A stretch of 64,000 nt of DNA from Lingula anatina (taxonomy: Eukaryota; Brachiopoda; Lingulata; Lingulida; Lingulidae). The stretch covers positions 448,722-512,721 of the forward strand of contig NW_019774514.1 of NCBI RefSeq assembly GCF_001039355.2, written 5' to 3'. Shown here in pieces: positions 13,821 to 24,372 of this stretch. Made by a program: the position numbers and the translations under genes. Below the pieces are notes generated by a model that saw only the letters and a list, made by a program, of their open reading frames with translations, was not told the origin of the DNA and ran no database searches. The first letter of the stretch is position 1. Each line of letters opens with the position of its first letter.

Positions 13821-15520
13821 CAATGACATCCATATTTCTTTGGGAAAAAAATGAGCAATGAGCTTATGTTCATGTAATAACCTTACTATTTTCATTTCTT
13901 CCCAGCTGCTTTCTATTTCCCCCTGGGAGTGTGGATGGGAAACCTGACATCGCACAGTAGCCACTCCTTGTGTATGCTCTGGTGTTGCCCTGAAACCACA
14001 GAACAGACATATTTAGGACACAACCCCTCAAAAAAAAAAAAAAAAAAAAAATCAGCATCAAGTTAAATGCAAATATATAAGTCATTCATTTGATAATTAA
14101 ATAATATAACTACAGGCACAAAACATTTAAACTGATTATTGTAAATTTAACATTTTATTAAATATTCTGCCCATTGGCAATTTATAGTTTCACACCTATT
14201 ACTCAACGTGGTCATATTTATAAGCCAAGCACATTGAATGTATGCATAATGTACCTGCAGCTCAGATACAACACATGCTGTATATTAACAGTGAAGGCAC
14301 AAATTTTATAATTGTATAAAATTTTATAAAATGCACATAACCTTCTACATTACCATGGATGCCACCACCAGAGAGCGTTTGCCAACAGGGCAGTTGACAA
14401 GTATCCATTCTTTCTCAAAGTCTTCCGGTACCTCTACCATCCACTCAGAGAGCATCAACTATAAAATGTTTAACATTTTGTAGTACACTTTCTGCAACTT
14501 TTGCTAGTAATGTATTGAGCAATTACTAATAATCATGCTTAATTCCATGATTCTAAAGAAATCATTTTTAAAAGCACAGAAAAATTTATCAAAATCTGTC
14601 TGTAACCTTTTGCATAATGTTTCGAAAAGCTTAACAAACAAACAAACAGGGCCAAATATTACGTATTTGTTGGAAGTAGTGATTCACATCTTTGAGACAC
14701 ACACTGAGCATCAAAAACAAAAATTTTAGCATCTACCTGATTTTTATATCTTCTTCCTGGTTTCTTAAAGACCACCTCACAGTCCATTTCTTCAAATCCT
14801 TGATCAGCCACCTCCTCTTCCCCATACATTTCATTATCATCCTCAGTCCAATCATCTTCAGCCACATTGCGCAGGTAACTCAAGTAATCAAACCTTTGTC
14901 TACAAAGTAAGGAAAAAAGTTAGTGACTATGCCTTGGTTCAAACTTTAATATCTCTGACAATTTGAAACTTAAATCTTTTTTCAAAGGCGTAAATAAGCA
15001 ACAGAAATGATGATAATTTAATTAGCATGTGCTGCCTTATTCACTGTGCATTTTATTAGAGCTCCCTGTCTCAGCATAATTTTTTTCATGTAATGAAGTG
15101 TTTAATAAAACCTTACAGACCTGACAAATAATGAATACTATCAATATCTTTGTATGTTACATATATTAATTATATATTGTAATAATAATAATCTTAATCA
15201 ATATGTAAAAGAGAATAAAAAAATTTCAAAATAAAAAAGGAAAGAAAAACATCCTATGTGAAAGAATTTGAATTAGCCATTCTAAAGTAAACCACCTGAA
15301 CATACAAGAATGTGCTTCTTACAAATAAATCTGACAATGTTTGTGTTTGCTATTTTCTTTACTTTTTCTGGGCATCTAACATTCGTTTCCTTCTCTCTGC
15401 TTGATCAAGAACATTGCCTTTGACTTTGTATTGGCTGAACCTAGGGTGTGGTGCCGCTGTGCTGTTAGGTTCTGATGTTACACTGAAACTCCCAGCCAAA
15501 GATGCCACCAAGTCTTCCAT
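12172..15520 (-). CDS. SNUPN: Snurportin-1, m3G-cap snRNP import adaptor
   Basis: Snurportin-1 binds the trimethylguanosine cap of assembled spliceosomal snRNPs and links them to importin-beta for nuclear import. Eight coding exons in minus-strand order join in phase: 15520-15363, 14899-14737, 14458-14354, 13989-13887, 13605-13508, 13345-13268, 13039-12959 and 12573-12172. The product is 395 residues (human 360). The N-terminus has the importin-beta-binding region ([20 protein letters not shown], then AERRKRML). The cap-binding domain keeps both stacking tryptophans known from the human structure: W113 in [10 protein letters not shown] (human W107) and W285 in [10 protein letters not shown] (human W276). 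The motif [19 protein letters not shown] is also typical. The C-terminal tail is long and highly charged (Lys/Glu-rich, including [12 protein letters not shown]), longer than in vertebrates. The start at 15520 aligns with the human start. A 5' UTR intron has its acceptor near 15584. A T18-G12 run (12659-12692) lies in the last intron. Confidence 0.95.
13790..13819. repeat. (CTAT)n microsatellite
   Basis: About seven tandem TATC/CTAT units lie in a SNUPN intron between exons 4 and 5. Confidence 0.9.
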
Positions 15521-15565
15521 GGTGTTTTTCTTACAGATCCAATCTACTGGTGTGTGAAACTCAAA

Positions 15566-15858
15566 GCTTCAGACCACTCAGCTGAAAAGACAATAATAGT
15601 AGCATTAATGAGCAAAAATAATGATGATAAATTATTTCTACATTAGCAACAATGAAGATAAAAAAAATTTACTATTAATACATACTATACAGTATATACC
15701 ATTTATAGAAAAATATAAAAGCTTCAAACAACTCAGCTGAAAAGACAATAATACTAGTATTATTAAGCAAAAATAATGATGACAAATTAGTTATACAAAA
15801 GCAACTATGAAGATGAAAATTTGCTATTGATGCATACTGTATACACCATTTATATAAC
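15566..15858. repeat. Tandem duplication of ~155 bp in the SNUPN 5' UTR intron region
   Basis: The units begin at 15566 and 15721 with GCTTCA-ACTCAGCTGAAAAG and run in parallel to ACCATTTATA. They differ at scattered positions, so this is an old duplication. Each copy contains, on the minus strand, the sequence CTTTTCAGCTGAG. In the unit next to the start codon this is the probable 3' splice site of the SNUPN 5' UTR exon. Confidence 0.75.
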
Positions 15859-16029
15859 AGTTAGCAGTTTGGAGCACAAACTTGTTATCCCCTAGAATAG
15901 GCACATATCCGTCCAGATGCAAATGTTCGATTTTTTCACAGTTCTGAACCTAACATCAATGTTCTTAAACAAAGTTTCCCTCACACAAATAGGTAAACTT
16001 GTAGCTTCGGTCTCCCTGCAGTTGTTCAC

Positions 16030-16362
16030 GATTCAACGCTTCAAAGCGACTGCAATGAAACCGGTCCAGGCATTTTAGGAACTTTAAAATAGTTATATAG
16101 AATTTGTTGATGAATTGTCTTTATTTTGATATTTCTTATCTATAACATGTTAGTCTCTTTCGCAAAACTATACCGGAGATAAACAACTCACCACAGATTA
16201 AAAACACGTTCTGCCTTCCTCCATATTGAAACCGGAAGTTTAATTTTAGCCAATAGAATTGTCTGCTTTTCAGTAATTAATCAATCATAAGTCAGAAAAA
16301 TAGCAAATCCGTAGCGCTTGGTAGAAGAAACAAACTTCCGCTTTTGTCCTATTCTGTTAAGA
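16030..16362. promoter_or_regulatory. Divergent promoter of SNUPN (-) and NAA35 (+)
   Basis: The two start codons lie 1.3 kb apart head to head. Within the gap is an ETS/GABP-type site, ACCGGAAGTT (16231-16240), and an inverted CTTCCG core at 16335-16340. CCATATT, a YY1-like core, lies at 16221-16227. A donor GTAAGT at 16363 probably ends the NAA35 5' UTR exon, and the acceptor at 16777 precedes the coding exon. Transcription start sites are inferred, not seen. Confidence 0.5.
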
Positions 16363-16796
16363 GTAAGTATCTGTAAATCACGTGCTGTGGTGCATTTCGA
16401 AATGTTGTGGCATGCTGGAGTTGTAAGTAAAGGGAAGATCTTAAATGAAAAAACTTGTAAATATGATTATATATTTAGGGCATGATCAGATTTCTTGTTG
16501 TTCGAGTTGTCTTCTCTTCCGCTACTCAGCTAGTTCAAACTAAAATGTCAAGTTGTTTTATTTTAAACTATATACTGCATTTAATTTTACCTAAATTTTG
16601 GTAAACGTATTATAGTATGAAGTTGATTTTAAAATATTCAACATTTTAAAGAAAGTGTTTCATTTTGCATGCATGCTGATAGACTTGTTAAATGTGCTTT
16701 CCTTTGCCTAGTTTCCATTTAATGTCCATGTTTATTATTATTAATTTTGATGAAGATTATTTATTTTCATCTCACAGGTAAAAAATTCAGTCTGCA

Positions 16797-19700
16797 ATGG
16801 CAAATGCAGAAACAAGTGATGCTGATAAAGTTCAGCCCCAGGGTAGCACAGAAACAGTGCTCTATAACTGGCAAGATGTAACTGAGGAATTCATGGAAGC
16901 TGCCTCAGAGTTAAGTCTGGGAGAACTTTTACATGATTCAGAGTATGTATATTTGTTAGTTAAAGTTCTTTCTGGCTGACTGTATTGGATGAGTAAATTT
17001 CTGAGCATAAAATTTGAAGTAATTAATATTTGAACTTTTAGTGTGGTTAGACTCACATCAAAGACAACTGTTATATATTGAGAATGAATGTTGGGTTGAA
17101 CTAAGGGATTTTGTTTCACAATGCTTCTTCTTGATGTTTATACATTATAATCCTGTTATGAATACAGTGTTTTATGTTATGCTTAAATTGACTTTCACTG
17201 CTTTTTTCAGCTTTGGTTTGTTTGAAGCTATGTCTGCCATAGAAATGATGGACCCTAAGATGGATGCAGGAATGATGTGCAATCAGACAAAACGAAAAGT
17301 ATTAAGTTTTGAACAAGCTATTGAGGTATGGATATTGAAACACAATTTAAAGTGAAATATAGGATCGTATACACATTTACATGTGCTAATAGAAATTAAG
17401 TTTATAAGAGTTAAGAGTTAAGCTAACAAAATAATGAAAAGAAAAGTTAGGTTGCCCATGGTGTGAAATTTTATGGTAGATGAAATAAGTAATTGTGAAA
17501 ACATTTTGGAAAATTTTAATAGCAATTTGAATAAAGTGTATTTTTTCTTTTCAGGCTGGTACTATCAAAATTCAAGATATCCCCCTGCAAGATCAGATTG
17601 GTATAATGGACATGACTTTATCATGTTTAGTAAGTATCTGTACGCATAGTTGTATTTTTGTTTTTTCTTGGGTTTTAATCCTGACTGACTTTCTTTATAA
17701 TTAATCATGGCATATTGCCTGTCCATTTTGTCATAATTCTTTTATTTTATGAAGATGTTTTTAAAAGCATAAACCTAATCTTTTCTTTCAGGTAACATGG
17801 CTAGAAGGCCACTCCTTAGCACAGACTGTATTCACAAATTTGTATCTGCACAATCCATTTATCTTAGAAGACCGCTTTATGAAGGCATTTTCCTTATGCA
17901 TGCTGAAGATTGTAGATCTCATTAGGGACAGGATCAACAGGGCGTCAGTGTTCGAGGAGGTTAGTGTTCTGGGTGAGATAGATCACAAACCCACAAATTA
18001 TAATATTTTTCATGTACTGTTGATAAAGCATGTATTACAGTGCTTTGTATGTTACTGCTGTTAACAGAAATGATTTATTTTACAATTTTAATTTAAATTT
18101 AATGTGGATTGTTTGAAAATTGTTTTTTTTACTATATTTGCTCCAGGTAGAAAAGAAGTTACAAACACATGGTACCTGACAGTTCATTTGCATTAATTTT
18201 TTTTTTTTACACAACTTGTGTTCTTCTGATCAGGAGGACTTTCAGCCTATGACATACGGATTTAAGATGGCTGGTGATATCACAGATATGAGAGTTACAG
18301 GGATGGTGAAGGAGGCAGAGGAAGAACTCAGCAAGACCATCAGGGTGCGTGAGCAATTTGTAAATTGAATTGTAAATCAACTTTGGTCATTATAATCTTT
18401 CTGCTTAAACTCCTACAGTTTTTGCAATGTTATATTCCCTTCTCTTTTCATTCAAGGTTTTAACTGTGTACGGATGTGTCCATTTATTTATATTTTATAC
18501 AATTAGGAATGTTAAGCTTGGAATCAATATGGAGATAAGTATTTGTAACAAAACAGTTATCTTACATCGTTTCAGAATACTAGGAGTAAATCAGGAGAGG
18601 AAAGAGCTGCTGTAATTGCTGAAGAGGTTTGTTATTATACATTTCTTTAAAAAACGGTCAACTATTTTTCCACATAGGGTTCAAAGAACTTACTTCAAAA
18701 AACTTACTTCTGTTTTTATTGAGGCAATAAATTATGCATATTAAAACTTGCCATAACACTGGATATCGAAGAAGTTATCAAGTATACAGAAGAATAGAGA
18801 GACATCTTTAATGTGAAACCAGGAAATTAAAATGATTCTATTTGTGCCATGCCAATGCTGAACTAGATTTTAAAGTCACATTCCTTCTTTATTGTAGCAT
18901 GAGTTAGCTGTAGCTGTTTTTTCAAGGCTGAAATTCTGCAGACTGCTACTGACAACATTGCTGGCTTTTACAAAAGAAAAGGTGAAAAATGGTCTATTTG
19001 TTGAAACTAGTTTATTTCAGACAGTTGACATCAAGCTATGAATGATTTATGTGTCTTGAATTTAAAACAAAAACCATACAGCATCATATCCACTTCTTAA
19101 TTTTTACCAGGCAAATTTACTTTTTGCCTGCATAATTTTGTAGTAGTTTTTCATAGACAGTATATTCCTTTATTGGAAAAGTTGATTATTTTGCTAGGTA
19201 CTTTGTTTTTGATGTAATAGATCAAATTTTAATATTTATATTTTTTCATTTATTTGATGCATTTAGTGCCAAGGAATCCCTGATGCTGACAAATACTGCA
19301 ATCAAATGTTAGAGCTGATACCTGCCTTGAAGAGCACAATTCAGCTTGGAGTACAGCCAGATGAAAAGTCAGCAGGTGTGCAAAACATGCTTTGTATATT
19401 GGCCTGGACTAAACCAGATTTGTTTAATGTTAGACTTGCCTTATCAAATTTGTGCAAGGTCAGAGTTGACTTACTCTGTAAAACTGCACTGTTCCATTTA
19501 CAATTCTTTGCTCACCATTCCATCTACATACACCATTCCTGGGACCCTTATACCAAACTTTGCACCATCAGATAATCAGAAATCATTTGCAGTGTCTCTT
19601 TGCAACAATTCTGCATTAAAATAAATGATTTATCTAACTTTGGCAAAGATTTTCATCAACATTGTGTAAGTCAAGTCTATGAATCTGATCAACTTTAGGC

Positions 19701-22700
19701 ATGGTTTTTTAAATACATTTATCAGATTATCCACTTATTATGGGGTTTGAGCCCCTGGTGAACCAGAGACTGCTGCCTCCCACCTTTCCCAGATATACCA
19801 GGATAAAAACAAGGGAAGAAACCATTCAGTATCTACAGGAGCTCATACATGACTTCAAAGCAGTGTGTTCTGTCACTGAATGTACAACCCTGCATGGGGC
19901 TATTGTAAGTATCAAAAAATAAGTAGTAAGGATTAAGGAAACAATTATGTGTGGCAGCAATTATTACCTTTAAGAAAAATATTCAGATTGATATTGATAA
20001 TGATTATATTTTAATAATACCTTATTTATATTGGTTATGAATGTATTAAATGGGGCGTATGATATAGGCATTTTATTTCATGTTTTCTTTTACATTCATT
20101 CTCTTTTATCCAGGATTTTTTCTTGGAATTTAGCAGGAAATCTCCCAGTGTGCTGTCCAGGTCTTTAGTACAGGTAAGTCGTATTATTGTTGACTAACTC
20201 AAGTCAGTTTCCTAATGAAGAGTATTACTTAGTATATAAGTATCAGGTTTGGTTAATTTGTGAAAAATGTCAGACATTTATAAATATATATAAAGCATGT
20301 TGATCTTACAAATTTTATCTTAGCGTTATCCTACAAAGAACTGAGTAAGAAATGATTGCTTCTTACGTATCTTACACATCATGTGCAGACACAGGTACAC
20401 TGTAGGTAAAATATATTTATCCTTTCTTGTTAAGCTGGCATACCTGAATCAGAGCAGGAGAGTGTTTGGTACCCAGCTCATGCAAGATGTTCTCAGGGAA
20501 CAGATCAGGAATTTCATAGCTCCCCCAGCTCTCATGCTGAAGTAAGTATTAAATTTACATTATTTGTAAGTCTCTCAGTGATCTAAGTTTTTCATTCCCT
20601 TTTCACATTCCCTTTAAGTAAACAAATTTGGTTTGCTTTTTGAAGACTATGAATTTGAACTGAAGAGGTCATTTTCAAGTTTAAACTAACAGCATTTTAA
20701 CATATTAAAATATGTTGACCAAGAGATACAGAGGTTTTAGGCAAAGTTAGTAGATGAAATGTCCATTTACACACATTCACTAAGATCAGTTGTATTTAGC
20801 TATTGCATTTACTTAAATTAGGAGCCCAATATTGAATAATCCACAAGCCAAAGAACATATAGATGCTTTACTGACACATGCAGTGCGTCCATTGTGCAAT
20901 GTTATTCAAATAACAGGCCACAACAGGGCCAGACAGAGAGACAAGTGGGGACATCTGCTGGAGGAATTGGCAACACTACAAGAAGAGGTAAGTTACTTTT
21001 GTCAAAGGTACAAGTAGCAAAATTCTTAGACAATTTTTTAAAAAGACAAACAAATGTTTTTTATAGAACTGCTGGTGTTGAAATAAACGGTGATTTGATT
21101 TTTGTGGTGATTGTGCTATGGATTTCATTAGTACTGGGGATATGGATGGTAGTGATTATGATGCTATTGGTTAAGGCCTCAGAAATAAATTTAACTTTAA
21201 AGCCATTCACTTTCATGTTATTTCAGGCAGACCGTGTGGACTCTGCTCTCCATGGTGCTCTCATTAAAGTGGATCCCAATAGGCAGCATTTGGCATGTTT
21301 TGGTACCTGGGTGCTCTACCACACCCTTCATGTTATGATCTACTATATCCAGTCTGGCTTTGAATTGGAACTATATGCTCCACATGAGTACCACTATATA
21401 TTCTGGTGTGTTCTTCTTAAAATGTGTTGTCTTCTTTGGTTGATGTTAGTGTATCAATTAGCCTAGAGTTAGTCTGATTTCTTGATTGATTTGATTTTTC
21501 TTCGATATATTGTGGAATTGAAGCAGATATCTTTACTGTGTTTCAGACAAATTGACTGATAGGTTCAAGTATAGCAACCTTGTTGACAGACTCACTAGAC
21601 AGTTTTTGAAAAAAAAGAAAAAGAAAAAGAAATCTAACCAGGTGCCGAACAAACAGTGGCCTAAAATAAAACAAAAATAATCTGATTGCAGGTATCTTTA
21701 TGAAGTTCTCTACAACTGGCTTGTGTCATCACTTAACAGAGCAGATACTTTTCTAATGGAACAAGATGCTATTGCAGGTGATAATGATAAGAAATAGTGG
21801 ATAAAGCTAATTGTCCTCTAAACTAGTGTACAGTTTAGGTGGTTGAAGTGATGTTTACACAATTTATGTTTCATAATTTCACTGAATTACAGTCTTCCTC
21901 TTTGACTGCTTGATTGGAATTAAATTACCTTTCAGGGTTGCTTTATCTTAATGTGGAAACTTTAACAGAGGATTTTTTTTAAGTTCTCATTCAGTTTAAT
22001 CTATTTGCCTAAGTTAATACTACGATTTTTATTCTTTTGTTATCAAACAAATTGCTATAATTACTTTCAGAACAACAAAAAGGCAGAAATGCTAAAAAGA
22101 ACAAGAAGAAGAAAAAAGGAAGGCAATATGCTAGAGAAGTAGCAATCATTCAGGGTACACAGGCTTTGTGTGGAGGCTTTTATAAGGTAAAGAATGAGAG
22201 TAGCAATAAGTTAAGTAACTGTTTAAGGCAGTTGTGTATAGTTTAATATAATGATATACTTTACATTAATCATTTCTTAAAGAACCCCATTCAAATAGGG
22301 TTCATTTCTCTTTTTTATAACTGGATATTTTGTTATTGAAGTACAATTTGTTTAAACATTTGCATTTCAATCCTCAAGAAACCTAGAAAAAATTGTGAAA
22401 AGAATATGTTGGCATACATTCCTTAACAAAAAGAGTTGAAGTCACCAATGTTAACATTTTCTATCCATCACTTACATCTTTTGTCCATCTTACAGGCACT
22501 AGTTGGGTTCAACATAGATGGTAAACTAAAGCAGCCAGAGGTGGAGTTTGACAGTGAGGAGGTCAGATATAACCACAGATTTGCACCTTTTGGGGTGGTG
22601 GGCACCCCACCTCCAGTGCATTACACACAGTTCAAAGTGAGTTACAATGTGCATCTTTTCTTCAAAAATTATGTAGATGCTGGCCTCAGGTTTTGATGTA

Positions 22701-24140
22701 ATATTTAGTCAGGTCAATATTTAGCAGACAGGAGGAAATTATGTATTTGAGCAGCAGTAGTTGTCGACACATAATTTTTTGGTAGAAATCAGACATCTAG
22801 TATTATAATNAAAGTGCATCTTTTCTTTAAAAATTATGTAGATGCTGGCCTCAGGTTTTGATGTAATATTTAGTCAGGTCAATATTTAGCAGACAGGAGG
22901 AAATTATGTATTTGAGCAGCAGTAGTTGTCGACACATAATTTTTTGGTAGAAATCAGACATCTAGTATTATAATGGTAAGAATTTGTATGCATTTTGCTA
23001 CATTTTATGTGTTAGTTCCTTGTTGCAGGCAACTTTTGTTGGTTTGTTGATTTTTGTAGCCAGTTATCTCTGGTTTATTTTGTGCTATATATTTGAATGT
23101 TTAGTTAAGGGTAAAGACAAATCTTGTTAAATCTTTCAATCCAGGATATGACAGATTTACGTCGTTTTGATCACGACCCTTCTGCACAAGAAATGTACAC
23201 AGCTGCTTGTAAGAACTTCCAGCAAGCAAGAATTTGTTATGAGTCTGTCAGTAACCCTACAGAAGAGGTGAGAAACACTTCTTTGTGGATGTCTTAAAAC
23301 TTTTAATATAACATAATAAATTAAAAACATTTGAAATGACAAATGTTTCAGTAGACAAAACTATAACATCTAAAGTTTGGTGTTTTTTTCTATAAATAGT
23401 TTAAAATTTGTAAATGTCTTTAAACTTGTACTGTGACACATGTATTTAAAGCATTTGATAAGTCGAAACTTCCACCATACTGTAATTTTAGATCTGATGT
23501 CAGGCCCGGGACTTTAAATTTTTCTAATTATCCTAATTTACCTTCATATTTCTTTTAGATAAACAATTTGATAAAAGTATCAAAAACCAACATGGTAGTA
23601 ATGAATTTGTTAGCAGGAGGGCATAAAAAGGAATCAAAGGTAATATGCTCAACATATAAATCATTTTTATTTAAATTCCAATTATCATAATATTCCACAT
23701 GCTGTTTTCTATAAATTTTCAGATTAAGTACAATCTTTTATTCTTATTTTACCAGTATAAAATATTTATTAATGAATTTTTATTTACTTTCCATTCACTT
23801 TGAAAAGCTGCTTGTAAATTTTTTAAAAAGTAAAATTAACCTTGTGTCAACTTAACAGGTCAGATTTCATACCACTTGGTTTCAAGTGAATAAGTAATGG
23901 AGATTTCAGTGCTACTGATTCTGCTAGGCAGAATTCCAGGAGTTATGACATTGTCTTAATCCAAGTTTTTCTCCACTGTTTGCTGCCAAGCAGCCTTCCT
24001 CTCCATCTCAATTTAATAGAGATGGACACGTCTAATTTGCTTTATACCTATATCTACCCTTTTTTTCTGATCTGTTTCAGAATCCACCAGGATGGGACTT
24101 CTCTGTTCATAGGAACTTTCCCATCATCAAAGTTATGTAA
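16797..24140 (+). CDS. NAA35: N-alpha-acetyltransferase 35, NatC auxiliary subunit (Mak10)
   Basis: NAA35 is the large scaffold of the NatC complex with NAA30 (catalytic) and NAA38, which acetylates nascent N-termini such as Met-Leu and Met-Phe at the ribosome. Nineteen coding exons join without a frame break: 16797-16942, 17211-17325, 17555-17629, 17792-17959, 18234-18344, 18576-18626, 18898-18981, 19267-19375, 19726-19904, 20114-20173, 20435-20541, 20822-20987, 21227-21405, 21692-21777, 22071-22186, 22496-22636, 23145-23267, 23559-23639 and 24081-24140. The product is 718 residues (human 725). Landmarks are [20 protein letters not shown] (from residue 50), [45 protein letters not shown], a Lys-rich segment [27 protein letters not shown] and [11 protein letters not shown]. 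The Lys-rich piece matches a similar stretch in the human protein. A non-coding exon ends at 16362. AATAAA occurs at 24212 and 24234, less than 100 bp after the stop. Confidence 0.97.
22649..22974. repeat. Direct repeat of ~161 bp around an N (probable assembly artefact)
   Basis: Bases 22649-22809 recur at 22814-22974 with about one difference, and the two are separated by the single N at 22810. Near-identity up to the N suggests two overlapping contig ends joined without merging. It lies in the NAA35 intron after 22636 and does not touch an exon. Confidence 0.85.
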
Positions 24141-24372
24141 CTCAGCCAACCTTATCAGCTGATGCTAATTTTTTAAGATGAAGGGTTTTCCCTGACAATA
24201 TAAGGAGTGGAAATAAAACTGTAACCTAAGGAAAATAAAGAAGACCTTTAGTTTGAGAGATTAAAAAAAAAAAGTCATAACTGATGAAAGTGACAAGTTA
24301 CTTGTGGTTTTCACTGCATAATAAATAAATAAATTTTAAGTTGGTGATTTTCATTTTTTCTTAAAAACAATT

